From: Chloroflexi bacterium RBG_13_51_18
GTDB taxonomy: Bacteria > Chloroflexota > Dehalococcoidia > Dehalococcoidales > RBG-16-60-22
Direction of reading: 5' to 3'
Length of the DNA stretch: 6,325 nucleotides
Assembly: GCA_001796495.1 (NCBI GenBank)
Contig: MGMR01000074.1
Coordinates: 1-6,325 of the forward strand
The notes under the pieces were generated by a model that made no database searches, was not told where the DNA came from, and saw only the letters and a program-made list of their open reading frames with translations. Made by a program: the position numbers and the translations under genes. Shown piece after piece: positions 6,098-6,325 of this stretch. Position 1 is the first letter of the stretch. Each line of letters begins with the position of its first letter.

Positions 6098-6325
6098 TTA
6101 GTGGTAGAGGTACTTGCGCCACTCGTCCCGCTTGCTTAAGTAGTGGTAGGGCACGGTGAAGAGCGGGCTGCCGTTCGGCGGGGCGGGGGTTCTTATCAAC
6201 TTCATGCGGGCTTCCTGCGGGGTACGCCCGGCTTTCTTACGGTTGCATTCCACACAGGCGCTGACAACATTCTCCCAGGTGTGCTGCCCTCCCCTGTAGC
6301 GCGGTATTACGTGGTCGAGCGTCAG
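6098..6325 (-). CDS. HNH endonuclease, C-terminal part (N-terminus beyond window)
   Basis: The visible 75 residues run from the right window edge to a TAA at 6100-6098. They begin LTLDHVIPRYRGG, the DH of the HNH catalytic site, followed by HTWENVVSACVECNRKKAGRTP, giving the central Asn and the second CxxC (residues 24 and 27 of the visible part) of the zinc-stabilised fold. The first CxxC should lie in the missing part. The tail (FTVPYHYLSKRDEWRKYLYH) ends in an aromatic, basic stretch. Such short stand-alone HNH proteins cut DNA and are common chromosomal genes; many have no known role. Nothing nearby marks it as phage, intron or restriction-system. It converges on ricT. Confidence 0.88.
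   Translation of the reverse strand: MTLDHVIPRYRGGQHTWENVVSACVECNRKKAGRTPQEARMKLIRTPAPPNGSPLFTVPYHYLSKRDEWRKYLYH

Overview
This window carries ordinary bacterial housekeeping genes with an intergenic repeat cluster. I see no defence system, toxin module, CRISPR array, rRNA, tRNA or transposase. The gene content (a LysA, DNA polymerase III delta-prime and PSP1/RicT chromosomal block), the TTG start, the moderately high GC and the types of intergenic repeat suggest a free-living anaerobe-like bacterium. My best guess is Chloroflexota, in or near Dehalococcoidia, but that placement comes from general resemblance and no search was run.

Left arm, minus strand: an MFS exporter (1224-2528) is followed after 13 nt by a zinc peptidase of the M16B/pitrilysin family (1-1210). 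The peptidase starts at TTG and runs off the left edge, missing only its last few residues. The two read as one operon transcribed leftward.

Centre: 171 bp between divergent genes (2529-2699) holds two good sigma70-type promoter candidates, one on each strand. The rightward one has a TGn extended -10 element and a small inverted repeat that could be an operator.

Right arm, plus strand: lysA (2700-4022), holB (4037-5074) and a PSP1-domain gene of the RicT/YaaT type (5078-5872) are packed with gaps of 14 and 3 nt, so they are very likely one operon. It joins the last step of lysine synthesis, the clamp-loader delta-prime subunit and a cysteine-rich RNA-processing factor. The holB-ricT adjacency matches the holB-yaaT order of Bacillus subtilis. 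The holB/ricT junction carries two overlapping hairpins that cannot both form fully.

Right end: the convergent gap 5873-6097 is made of palindromic repeat material: an interspersed-repeat-like segment, a 9-bp hairpin and a 12-bp inverted repeat inside a possible outer stem. Beyond it, on the minus strand, is the C-terminal part of an HNH endonuclease (6098-6325), cut by the window edge.
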